Below are positions 1-6,255 of a stretch of 10,044 nt of DNA, in pieces. A program made the translations under genes and the position numbers. Within the stretch, counting starts at the first letter, position 1. The number at the start of each line of letters is the position of its first letter. This stretch comes from an uncultured Lachnospiraceae bacterium. GTDB taxonomy: Bacteria > Bacillota > Clostridia > Lachnospirales > Lachnospiraceae. The stretch covers positions 1-10,044 of the forward strand of contig CANQYH010000095.1 of NCBI GenBank assembly GCA_947628025.1. The letters are read 5' to 3'. The notes beneath the pieces were generated by a model. That model saw only the letters and a list, made by a program, of their open reading frames with translations, was not told where the DNA came from and did not search any database.

Positions 1-689
1 GCCTGCCCCAGCCCGGCGTAATCCATTCCCTCATAGAGAAGCCCAGGCTGGGCGTCGGAGGTTTTGGGAACCAGGGCCACGCTGACCCCATACTCAAACT
101 GATTCAGCAGCCGGGCGACGCGGGCCACGAATTCGGTAAACGCGTCCCGATCCTCGGCCAGGATGTATTCGAAATCAATGTTGACGCTCTGGTAGCCTTT
201 TTCCGTCATGACCCGCACCAGGTTCCGCAAAAGCGCCAGCTGCACGTCCGCATCCCGCACCAGGGCGCTGACCAGATGATTGTTGAAACCGCCGTCGCTT
301 CCGGAGGGCGTGAGCGTCAGCGTCGGGCGGACGCCATGGGAAAGAGCGGCCTGCACCATCCAGGCATCGTCCGAAAACGGCGGAACCAGGTTCCCATCCG
401 TCGTGAATCCATAAGAAAAAACAAAAAGCTCCTCCAAAAAAGGCAAAGTTTGCTCCAGGACCCAGCGGGAGATAAACGGATACGCATATCCTCCGGCATG
501 AAACCCCTGCCCCGCACCGAAAACGGCGCCGCCTGCGACGTTTCCCGGAAACAAAAGTAAGGCCTGCCCCACCGCAAGCCTGTAAGGATATTCCAGTTGA
601 TTGGTATAAATGATAGAAGACGCCGTCTCCCCGCTTTCCTCCGCGATCCGGTCCACGGTGTCTCCGGCTTTGACGATATAGATCTCCAT
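1..689 (-). CDS. LysM + GH18 spore peptidoglycan hydrolase, SleL/YaaH-like (3' end outside window)
   Basis: The visible 229 codons start at ATG (687-689), preceded by a modest AAGG-type ribosome site; the gene runs off the left edge. Residues 2-50 form one LysM domain (YIVKAGDTVDRIAEES opening), which in this family binds peptidoglycan. From about residue 52 a glycoside hydrolase family 18 domain begins, with the family-type stretch GYAYPFIS, then FSYGFTTDGNL and the catalytic-site motif NIDFEY at residues 170-175, where E174 is the expected acid/base residue. GVSVALVPK follows, as in Bacillus YaaH/SleL, a cortical-fragment N-acetylglucosaminidase active in germination. There is no signal peptide, which fits enzymes made in the mother cell and deposited on the spore. 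Bacillus SleL has two LysM repeats; only one is seen here. The family call is firm; the exact substrate is inferred. The C-terminal half of the barrel cannot be judged. Confidence 0.88.
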   Translation of the reverse strand, partial: MEIYIVKAGDTVDRIAEESGETASSIIYTNQLEYPYRLAVGQALLLFPGNVAGGAVFGAGQGFHAGGYAYPFISRWVLEQTLPFLEELFVFSYGFTTDGNLVPPFSDDAWMVQAALSHGVRPTLTLTPSGSDGGFNNHLVSALVRDADVQLALLRNLVRVMTEKGYQSVNIDFEYILAEDRDAFTEFVARVARLLNQFEYGVSVALVPKTSDAQPGLLYEGMDYAGLGQ

Positions 690-712
690 GACGGCCTTTC
701 GGCGTTTTCTTT

Positions 713-741
713 ATTATACGCGTTTTTTCGAAAACGGTCAC
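713..741 (-). promoter_or_regulatory. Putative promoter of the LysM-GH18 gene
   Basis: Read on the minus strand there is a perfect TATAAT (713-718), a 17-nt spacer and GTGACC (736-741) as a 4/6 match to the -35 box. The -10 lies 23 nt upstream of the ATG at 689, so the leader would be only about 15-20 nt. It fits sigma-A best. A sporulation sigma factor would be expected for a spore hydrolase, and the extended -10 (CGTATAAT) partly resembles a sigma-E -10, but I see no sigma-E -35 at the right distance. Confidence 0.5.
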
Positions 742-767
742 ACTCCCCCGCGCCGGGCCTGCGGCCG

Positions 768-831
768 AACCTGAGACAGGCGTCTGCCGCCACGGCCCAT
801 GCCGCAGCAGACGCTTTCTCGCTCAGAGGTT
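768..831. repeat. 64-nt imperfect inverted repeat (long hairpin)
   Basis: The arms pair in three blocks. AACCTGAG (768-775) pairs with CTCAGAGGTT (822-831) with a 2-nt bulge. GCGTCTGC (780-787) pairs perfectly with GCAGACGC (807-814). The inner CGGC (793-796) pairs with GCCG (801-804) across a CCAT loop. It lies between the 46-aa gene and the LysM-GH18 promoter. Reading the plus strand, the stem runs into TTTTT (830-834), which looks like a terminator, but no plus-strand gene precedes it. On the minus strand no T-run follows, so it is a poor intrinsic terminator for the genes actually present. Confidence 0.55.
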
Positions 832-909
832 TTTCCTGCACACGCCAAAACCTCATGCCCCCAAAAAACGCCGAAACGGAATCTTTTCACAAAACAATCT
901 GCGAGATAT

Positions 910-1050
910 CTAACACTGGCAAAACAGATTATACCCCAACACCAGCAGCGCGGCGATAAACACAAGAAGCGCCAGCGTGGTCGGGATCAGGACCTTGATC
1001 GCCATGCCGACGCCGACGCAAAACATAACCAGCCCGCATAATCGCCTCAT
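910..1050 (-). CDS. Small two-helix membrane protein, 46 aa, unnamed
   Basis: ATG at 1048-1050 and TAG at 910-912 give 46 residues. An AGAGG ribosome site lies about 6 nt upstream of the ATG (minus strand AAGAGGAATGGT-ATG). The protein is almost entirely hydrophobic: a basic start (MRR), a first membrane segment at about residues 4-22, a Pro at the turn (IPTT, 22-25), a second segment at about 26-43 and the tail GYNLFCQC. The arrangement predicts a helical hairpin in the membrane. It recalls short hydrophobic Clostridia proteins ending in a GYNLFC-like tail, a resemblance from memory that needs a search. It sits between gerW and a spore hydrolase gene and has its own sigma-E-like promoter, so a role in the mother cell during sporulation is a reasonable inference. 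No function is known to me. Confidence 0.72.
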   Translation of the reverse strand: MRRLCGLVMFCVGVGMAIKVLIPTTLALLVFIAALLVLGYNLFCQC

Positions 1051-1084
1051 ACCATTCCTCTTGCGGCACTCTCTTACTTATCTT

Positions 1085-1113
1085 ATCCTATGCGCAGGTC
1101 CCGGCTTCTATGA
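1085..1113 (-). promoter_or_regulatory. Sigma-E-like sporulation promoter for the 46-aa gene
   Basis: The minus strand reads TCATAGA (1107-1113), exactly 14 nt, then CATAGGAT (1085-1092). The Bacillus sigma-E consensus is approximately kmATATT, 13-14 nt, CATACAnT, so both boxes and the spacing match well. The -10 lies 34 nt upstream of the ATG at 1050, giving a leader of about 28 nt. The -10 also fits the sigma-K pattern CATAnnnTA, but no clear AC is placed for a sigma-K -35. No sigma-A box is seen here. Confidence 0.45.
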
Positions 1114-1184
1114 CAGGCAAACCGGCTCCGGGTAAAACCGTTCCGAGGCGTCTGCCCGGTCCGGCGATCCCGGCAGGGGCGCGG

Positions 1185-1598
1185 TTATTTCCCGTCGTCC
1201 GCCGCCATTTCTTTCGCCGCATTCACCGCCTCCTGGGAAACCGGTTCGCCGACGCTGACCTTGCCGCCGGTAAAACGGTCCACCAGATCGGGAACCATAT
1301 CCAGGACCTTGTTCACCGTATTCTGGTTCTTGATATTGACCAGCCTGGTAGAACCGTTCTGGATCACGAGGATCGCACTGGGACTCATCTTCGCGCTCAT
1401 GCCTCCCGCCCCCCGGTTTTTCGCGTTGGCGTCGAACGCCCCGGCCGCCATCCCGCAGGACACGTCCATGAGCGGCAGGATGATCGCGCCGTCCACTTTC
1501 ACGGCGTCTCCCACCACCGTCTTGGTGGTCACCAGTTTGTCAATCCCAGAAAACATGGCCTCGATCGAAGCCGTGAGCTGCTTGCTGCTGTCCGCCAT
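1185..1598 (-). CDS. gerW: GerW family sporulation protein (YtfJ)
   Basis: This 137-aa protein has the usual length and layout of the GerW/YtfJ family (PF09579). It has a short N-terminal helix, the TKTVVGDAVKVDGAIILPL strand region at residues 25-43 with VSCGMAAGAFD after it, a Gly-rich link (RGAGG, 62-66), and the second half SPSAILVIQNGSTRLVNI at 72-89. In Bacillus, YtfJ is made in the forespore and is needed for full germination of spores with nutrients. The ATG (1596-1598) follows the stop of the DUF2953 gene by one base (TGA-T-ATG) and has an AAAGGAG site about 9 nt upstream, lying inside that gene's end. B. subtilis has the same neighbour pair, ytfI-ytfJ. It is the last gene of the long operon, and no convincing terminator follows it. 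Confidence 0.93.
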   Translation of the reverse strand: MADSSKQLTASIEAMFSGIDKLVTTKTVVGDAVKVDGAIILPLMDVSCGMAAGAFDANAKNRGAGGMSAKMSPSAILVIQNGSTRLVNIKNQNTVNKVLDMVPDLVDRFTGGKVSVGEPVSQEAVNAAKEMAADDGK

Positions 1599-1599
1599 A

Positions 1600-2748
1600 T
1601 CAATTTTCTCCTTTCGCCAGGAATCTCCTCACCTGCTTTATCATTCTCCAAAAATTTCTGTCGATCAGGACCCGCGCCGCCAGCACCGCGATCACGCCGA
1701 GGCGTACACGTCCCTTTATTTCCAATTCTCCGTCGATCACCGGATCCTCAAAATCCGGCGTCACCGTCAGGTCATCGCCATAGAGCGCGTAAAAAACGCT
1801 GCAGGCCGCCAGCACCTGCCCCGTCACGGCCGGATCCTCAAAGCCCAGGACCAGCCGCCCTCTCGCTTTCCGCGGAAGAACATGCCGCAGAAGCGCTTTG
1901 ACCTGCCGCCACAGCAGCGCAAACACTTTCCGGTTCCGGGAATCGTTGATGAACCGCATCCCCCAGCGCCGCTTTCCCTCCGCCCATTTCAGTTTTTCAC
2001 TGATTTTCGAAAACAGGGCTTCGATCCGGTCCTCAAGTCCCGGTTCCTCAGCAGCGGAAACCTGAGATTCCTCTTCCGTCCGGTCCTCTCCCTGAGCGCC
2101 GGTCTCACCAGCACGGATCTCCGGCCCGCTTTCCCCCGGATGTTCCTCAGCAGTCTCATCTTTCGCCGAAAGGCCGTCCGCGCTCTCATCCGCAGCCCGC
2201 CCGGCTTTACTGCTTTCTCCGGCCGGACGGTCCAGCTCTGTCGCCTGCAGCTCAGGCCCCTCAGAACCCTCGCCAGCCGGCCGGCCGCCGTCCCCGTCTT
2301 TCACAACATCCGGCAGTTCCAGAAGCTCCTGCCCCTGGCTGCGCGCACCCGCATCCGCGGGATCCGTATTTTCCGCGCCGGACGCATTTTCAGCCGTTTT
2401 CTCTCCCCCGTCCGCGGCTTCCCGCAGCGCATCCTCTGCCTCGTCCCAGGCGTCCTCGGTCCATTCCTCTGCCTCGTCCTCCGCTTCTGCGCCGCCGGTC
2501 TGAAACACCTTCCGGCCCAAAAGCTTCGCCGCGATCATCAGCCCGTCCTCATATGTAACCGACAGGACGACCGCCCTGAAAAGCCAGGAAACGTCCACGC
2601 CCCCCGCCGGTTTTTCATGATAGCTTCCGGACAGACGGTACCGGACAGGAACCAGAAGCGCCAGAAGAAGCACCGCCAGCAAAAGTCCCAGCACCGTCAG
2701 CAGCACAATCCCTATGATCTTCAGTATCACCCCAATGATATGCAGCAT
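1600..2748 (-). CDS. DUF2953 (YtfI-like) membrane-anchored protein with long acidic insert
   Basis: The protein has 382 residues. Residues 5-34 form one strong hydrophobic segment, followed by LVPVRYRLSG as in YtfI/DUF2953 proteins. A globular piece runs to about residue 82, with the stretch VSWLFRAVVLSVTYEDG. Residues about 84-238 are a low-complexity region rich in Glu, Ala, Gly, Asp and Ser, probably disordered. From about 240 the conserved C-terminal part resumes, including RGRLVLGFEDPAVTGQVLAA and PDFEDPVIDGELEIKGRVRL (up to about residue 350). It starts one base after the preceding stop (TAA-G-ATG) with GTGAGG just upstream, and is followed one base later by gerW. In Bacillus the neighbour pair is linked to sporulation, but the biochemical role of DUF2953 is unknown to me. 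The family call rests on the C-terminal motif and on gerW next door. Confidence 0.82.
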   Translation of the reverse strand: MLHIIGVILKIIGIVLLTVLGLLLAVLLLALLVPVRYRLSGSYHEKPAGGVDVSWLFRAVVLSVTYEDGLMIAAKLLGRKVFQTGGAEAEDEAEEWTEDAWDEAEDALREAADGGEKTAENASGAENTDPADAGARSQGQELLELPDVVKDGDGGRPAGEGSEGPELQATELDRPAGESSKAGRAADESADGLSAKDETAEEHPGESGPEIRAGETGAQGEDRTEEESQVSAAEEPGLEDRIEALFSKISEKLKWAEGKRRWGMRFINDSRNRKVFALLWRQVKALLRHVLPRKARGRLVLGFEDPAVTGQVLAACSVFYALYGDDLTVTPDFEDPVIDGELEIKGRVRLGVIAVLAARVLIDRNFWRMIKQVRRFLAKGEN

Positions 2749-2749
2749 C

Positions 2750-3082
2750 TTACCTCACCCGACCGCCGGTCTCCTCTTTCTCCAGAAAATCCCGGATTGA
2801 AAACGCCCCTGTCTCCCGGTACATCCGGTCCACGATGCGCCCGGCCAGCGTCAGCGCCTCCTGATACCCCGAAGCGATCCCCAGGATCAGCAGATTTTTC
2901 TTCTCATAATATTCCTGGTACAGCGTCGTGACCGGATAGATATCAAGGATATTATTCCCATTTGACGGGGGCGTAATCACATAAACGTCCGACCCGGCCT
3001 TTTTCTCCCGGATACTCTGAATGATCGAAAACCTGTGCTTTTTCGCCTTATCCCCCATGTACAGATGCTCGTACCAGATCAT
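2750..3082 (-). CDS. Conserved hypothetical protein, 110 aa
   Basis: I do not recognise a named domain. The protein begins MIWYEHLYMGDKAKK, has a basic early helix (KKHRFSIIQSIREKK), a short strand DVYVITPPSNGNNILDIYP (residues 32-50), then LLILGIASGYQEALTLAGRIV (64-84), and ends in a charged helix. The predicted pattern is a small soluble alpha/beta protein with no membrane segment or signal peptide. I chose the ATG at 3080-3082; an AGGAG lies 11 nt upstream. A GTG at 3092-3094 would overlap the preceding stop and has no spaced ribosome site. The gene follows the 428-aa gene by 8 nt and precedes the DUF2953 gene by 1 nt. From memory, similar proteins sit beside similar partners in other Lachnospiraceae, with the pair conserved together. 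Function unknown. Confidence 0.8.
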   Translation of the reverse strand: MIWYEHLYMGDKAKKHRFSIIQSIREKKAGSDVYVITPPSNGNNILDIYPVTTLYQEYYEKKNLLILGIASGYQEALTLAGRIVDRMYRETGAFSIRDFLEKEETGGRVR

Positions 3083-3090
3083 CGGCGCCG

Positions 3091-4377
3091 TCACTCCTGT
3101 TCAAACAATTCCTGCTCCAGCAGTTCCATGCTGGCCTCCCGCTCCGCGAAATCCGTACAGGAAAGCAGGCTCCCCACCACATACTTATGCAGCTCATCCA
3201 CCGATTTAAAATTCATCGGCAGCTGCGACAGAATGCTTGCCATCACGGCCCGCATCACCGGCCGCGGCATCCCTGCAAAAGCCTCCTCCAACTCTTCGCA
3301 GAACCTGCGGCTCTTTTCCTCTACCCAGGCCCGGTCCGCCGGCTCCTCATCGCTGCCGGCCGGTTTTTCGTCCAGCGGTACGAACGCGCTGGCGGACAAC
3401 AGTTTCTCTATTTTTTTCAGGTCCTCGTCGGTCTCCTCCTCACGGAAGCGGATGCGCTCCATCGCCGATTCCTGGATGCCCTCCAGATCCTCCAGCGATT
3501 CCGTCAGGGTCTCGTCCATCGCTTCCAGACGTTCCCTCTTGAAATGTTCCCGCACGCCCTCCATCACGTGCCGGAACGCCTTATCCTCCAGTGCGTCGAT
3601 CATGGCCTCTTTGCGGCTTAAAAACACCACGTACAGGTCGTTGAGCAGGTTCTCGAAAGCCAGACAGACGTCCACTTTCTCATGGAAACGATCGATGGCG
3701 CCGTTCAGGCTGCCGACGCAGGCCTTAAAGCCCGCCTCGTCCATGCCGCGGAGATCCGCCGACTGCAGCTGCGAGAGGGCCGCCTGCAGCTCCGGCTCCG
3801 CTTCCGCCCGGCCCGCCGGATATTCGATCATCGCGGAGGTCCGCAACATATAAAACAGTCCGTCCACCCCGCTGCGGCCGGCACCGATATACGTAGTCAT
3901 CTTGTCCGTCACCAGACTGTAAAATTTCTGGCGGGTATAGCGGACAGGCAGCTGAGACACGATGCTGCGCAGGCGTCGGTCCAGGATCACCGCGTCCTTG
4001 GAAAGGCGCAGACTGTCTACGATCCGGTCCGCATATTCTTCCGGCGTCTCCGTAACCGGATCCATACGGACGAAACGCCGCTCCATCCGCTTCAGCACAT
4101 ATTCATAGATCCCGAAGCTGTCCCCGTAAGACGTCAGGATCTCCATATCCTGCATCGTCTTCCGGCGCAGCCGGTCAAGCTCCGCCAGGCATTCTTCTTC
4201 CCCGCCCAGGAACCGGTCCAGGATCCCTCCGAATTCCTGCTCATAGGCACGTATCGGGCTGACGGACTCCCCCTGCTCCAGCATCATTTCACAAAATGTA
4301 TAATAATTCAGCGCCAGCCGGGCATACGCGTACCGGTAGGCCGCCGACATCAGTCTCTTTCTCTCTCTGCTTTCCAA
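3091..4377 (-). CDS. Conserved hypothetical protein, 428 aa, TTG start
   Basis: This is a soluble, mostly helical, acidic protein without a signal peptide or membrane segment. It opens with LESRERKRLMSAAYRYAYAR; a recognisable stretch is LRLSKDAVILDRRLRSIVSQ near the middle, and later parts are rich in Glu (EELEEAFAGM). I do not recognise a catalytic motif. The start is chosen as TTG (4375-4377) because a full GGAGGAG (minus strand, 4384-4390) lies 6 nt upstream. A GTG at 4399-4401 has no such site and would add 8 residues; an ATG at 4348-4350 would remove 9. It lies 40 nt after cinA and 8 nt before the 110-aa gene. From memory it matches an unnamed family seen downstream of cinA-like operons in Lachnospiraceae. 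Its role is unknown. Confidence 0.82.
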   Translation of the reverse strand: MESRERKRLMSAAYRYAYARLALNYYTFCEMMLEQGESVSPIRAYEQEFGGILDRFLGGEEECLAELDRLRRKTMQDMEILTSYGDSFGIYEYVLKRMERRFVRMDPVTETPEEYADRIVDSLRLSKDAVILDRRLRSIVSQLPVRYTRQKFYSLVTDKMTTYIGAGRSGVDGLFYMLRTSAMIEYPAGRAEAEPELQAALSQLQSADLRGMDEAGFKACVGSLNGAIDRFHEKVDVCLAFENLLNDLYVVFLSRKEAMIDALEDKAFRHVMEGVREHFKRERLEAMDETLTESLEDLEGIQESAMERIRFREEETDEDLKKIEKLLSASAFVPLDEKPAGSDEEPADRAWVEEKSRRFCEELEEAFAGMPRPVMRAVMASILSQLPMNFKSVDELHKYVVGSLLSCTDFAEREASMELLEQELFEQE

Positions 4378-4383
4378 CTGCTT

Positions 4384-4390
4384 CTCCTCC
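4384..4390 (-). promoter_or_regulatory. Strong ribosome site that sets the TTG start of the 428-aa gene
   Basis: The minus strand reads GGAGGAG followed by a 6-nt spacer and TTG. It is the only well-spaced ribosome site near this gene's 5' end, and is the strongest such match among the genes in the window. Confidence 0.65.
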
Positions 4391-4417
4391 ACATTCCTCA
4401 CGCATGGGACAGCACCG

Positions 4418-5677
4418 TCACTTCGCGTAATTGTCCAGGATACAGCGGCGCAGCAGATCCAGCCCCCGCACCACCGACTGCTCCCGGATCTTCGCCCGGT
4501 TGCCTTTGAACTGGTATTTCTCCACCGTCACATGGTCTTTCATGTAGCAGGCGATATAGACCAGCCCCACCGGCTTCTCCTCCGTCCCGCCGTCCGGTCC
4601 GGCCAGTCCGGTGATCGCCACGCAGGTATCGGCGTCGGCCGCGAACACGCCCCCGGTCGCCATCTCTTTGGCGGTCTCCTTGCTGACTGCCCCGTATTTT
4701 TTCAGCGTCGCCTTGCTCACGTCCAGAAGTTTCCGCTTGGCTTTGTTGGAATAGGTCACAAAGCCCTGCTGAAACACCTCGGAAGCCCCCGGCACGTTGA
4801 CGATCCGCCCCGCCAGGAGCCCTCCGGTGCAGGATTCCGCCGTCGTCACGGTCAGCTCGTATTTCTTCAGCAGCCGCACGACCGCCATCTCCAGCGTTTC
4901 CTCCTCGCGGGTCGTATAGACCGCCGTGCCGAACCGCTTTTTGATCTCTTTTACAAGGGGTTTGATCAGCTTGTCCGCTTCCTCGTCCCCGGATACTCTC
5001 GCCGTGATATGCACATGCACCTCTCCCACTCCGGCGTAGGTGGCGATCGTGGGATTCGTCTGGGCGTCGATCAGATCCCGGATCTGGCTCTCCGCCTTGC
5101 TCTCCCCCACGCCGCAGAGCTTGACCATCTGGGACACGATGCGAGCCGGCTGGGAACCGCTCAGATACGGGTACACTTTCTCCATGAACATCGGATACAA
5201 TTCTCCCGGCGGCCCCGGCAGCAGGACCGCGGTCTTGCCGTCTTTCTCCAGGATCAGCCCCGGAGCGGTGCCATTGTCATTGTCCAGGACCCTGGCCCCG
5301 CGGGGAACCATCGCCTGGCGCCAGTTGCTGTCCGGTATCTCCTTAAACGTACTGTTTTTAAAATATTCCTCAATGCGCTCCCTGGTATGCGGATCCTCCT
5401 CCAGCGGCAGATCCAGGACTTTCGCGCAGGTCTCCCTGGTCAGATCGTCCTCCGTCGGCCCCAGACCCCCGGTCAGGATCACCACGTCCGAACGATCCAG
5501 CGCCGTGCGGAACGCCTCCGCCAGCCGCTCTTCATTGTCTCCCACCACCGTCTGATGGTACACGCACAGGCCCATCTCCGCGCATCGCTCCGCCAGGAAA
5601 CGGGCGTTGGTATTCACAATCTTCCCCAAAAGGATCTCTGTCCCTACCGAAATCAGTTCCGCAGTCATCCCGGTCAT
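4418..5677 (-). CDS. cinA: CinA, competence/damage-inducible protein; NMN deamidase-type C-terminal domain
   Basis: The 419 residues match the usual two-part CinA. The N-terminal molybdopterin-binding-like domain (about residues 5-170) shows SVGTEILLG (10-18), the signature TGGLGPTEDD (69-78), GTAPG (136-140) and PGPPGE (154-159). A linker region leads to the C-terminal CinA domain (about 260-415), with AESCTGG (280-286), TGLAGPDGG (356-364) and KPVGLVY (368-374). In other bacteria the C-terminal domain deamidates nicotinamide mononucleotide and the N-terminal domain has ADP-ribose pyrophosphatase activity. The start overlaps the pgsA stop as ATGA, which suggests coupled translation. A second ATG three codons in (5666-5668) fits the start of many homologues and is a possible alternative. 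In Bacillus and Streptococcus recA follows cinA; here an unnamed gene does. Confidence 0.96.
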   Translation of the reverse strand: MTGMTAELISVGTEILLGKIVNTNARFLAERCAEMGLCVYHQTVVGDNEERLAEAFRTALDRSDVVILTGGLGPTEDDLTRETCAKVLDLPLEEDPHTRERIEEYFKNSTFKEIPDSNWRQAMVPRGARVLDNDNGTAPGLILEKDGKTAVLLPGPPGELYPMFMEKVYPYLSGSQPARIVSQMVKLCGVGESKAESQIRDLIDAQTNPTIATYAGVGEVHVHITARVSGDEEADKLIKPLVKEIKKRFGTAVYTTREEETLEMAVVRLLKKYELTVTTAESCTGGLLAGRIVNVPGASEVFQQGFVTYSNKAKRKLLDVSKATLKKYGAVSKETAKEMATGGVFAADADTCVAITGLAGPDGGTEEKPVGLVYIACYMKDHVTVEKYQFKGNRAKIREQSVVRGLDLLRRCILDNYAK

Positions 5678-6255
5678 ATACTCCCTTCCGTCAGAACCTT
5701 ATGGTTCTTCGCAATATAATCCACCAGTGAAACGACCGTCAGGATCAGCGCGGCCCAGACGCAGACCGACGTCACGATCTGCATTGCCTGATTTTGGAAA
5801 TCCAGGATCAGCAGGATCACCGCGATCATTTGGAACGTGGTCTTGAATTTTCCCCAATAGCTGGCCGCGATGACCACGCCGTTGTCCGAGGCCACCAGCC
5901 GGAACCCGCTGATGATAAACTCGCGGCTGATGATGATGATCACCATCCAGGCCGGAAGCCTGCCCATCTCCACCAGGCAGATCAGGGCCGAACAGACCAG
6001 CAGCTTATCCGCCAGCGGATCCATGAACTTGCCGAAATTCGTCACCATATTGTACTTCCTGGCGATCTTTCCGTCCAGAAGATCCGTCAGGCTGGCAAGG
6101 ATGAAAATGGCCACGGCGATATAATCCACCTTATCCAGAATCCCACCGAAGATGGCCGTGAACCACCCCCACTCCTGATGGCTGCCCAGAAGCAGCAGCA
6201 CAAAAGGCACAATCAGTATCACTCGGAAAACCGTCAGTTTATTCGGCAGATTCAT
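5674..6255 (-). CDS. pgsA: CDP-diacylglycerol-glycerol-3-phosphate 3-phosphatidyltransferase
   Basis: This 193-aa integral membrane enzyme makes phosphatidylglycerol phosphate from CDP-diacylglycerol and glycerol 3-phosphate, the first committed step to phosphatidylglycerol and cardiolipin. The CDP-alcohol phosphotransferase signature is complete: D58, D61, G62, A65, R66, G75, D79 and D83, read as DLLDGKIARKY...NFGKFMDPLAD. Hydrophobic segments lie at about residues 8-24, 44-57, 86-97, 103-118, 140-152 and 161-181, the usual six-helix layout. The ATG (6253-6255) has AGGAGA 8 nt upstream. The gene overlaps the end of rimO by 17 nt and its stop overlaps the cinA start by 4 nt, so the three genes are probably translated from one message. 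Confidence 0.96.
   Translation of the reverse strand: MNLPNKLTVFRVILIVPFVLLLLGSHQEWGWFTAIFGGILDKVDYIAVAIFILASLTDLLDGKIARKYNMVTNFGKFMDPLADKLLVCSALICLVEMGRLPAWMVIIIISREFIISGFRLVASDNGVVIAASYWGKFKTTFQMIAVILLILDFQNQAMQIVTSVCVWAALILTVVSLVDYIAKNHKVLTEGSI

Noticed and set aside
317..856. Minus-strand open frame of 179 codons overlapping the LysM-GH18 gene
   Set aside because: It crosses the promoter and the first 370 bases of the GH18 gene in another frame, and its product looks random with no family resemblance.
858..884. Possible terminator after the 46-aa gene: CCGTTTCGG followed by TTTTTT on the minus strand
   Set aside because: The stem has only 3 base pairs, too weak to call a terminator despite the T-run.
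1144..1176. Inverted repeat CTGCC...GGCAG after gerW as a terminator
   Set aside because: Only 5 paired bases before a mismatch, and no T-run follows on the minus strand.
1261..2931. 556-codon open frame on the plus strand opposite the DUF2953 gene
   Set aside because: Its product is rich in Pro, Arg, Ser and His with no domain, and it mirrors the GC-rich acidic repeat region of the real minus-strand gene. It also crosses the ends of three well-supported genes.
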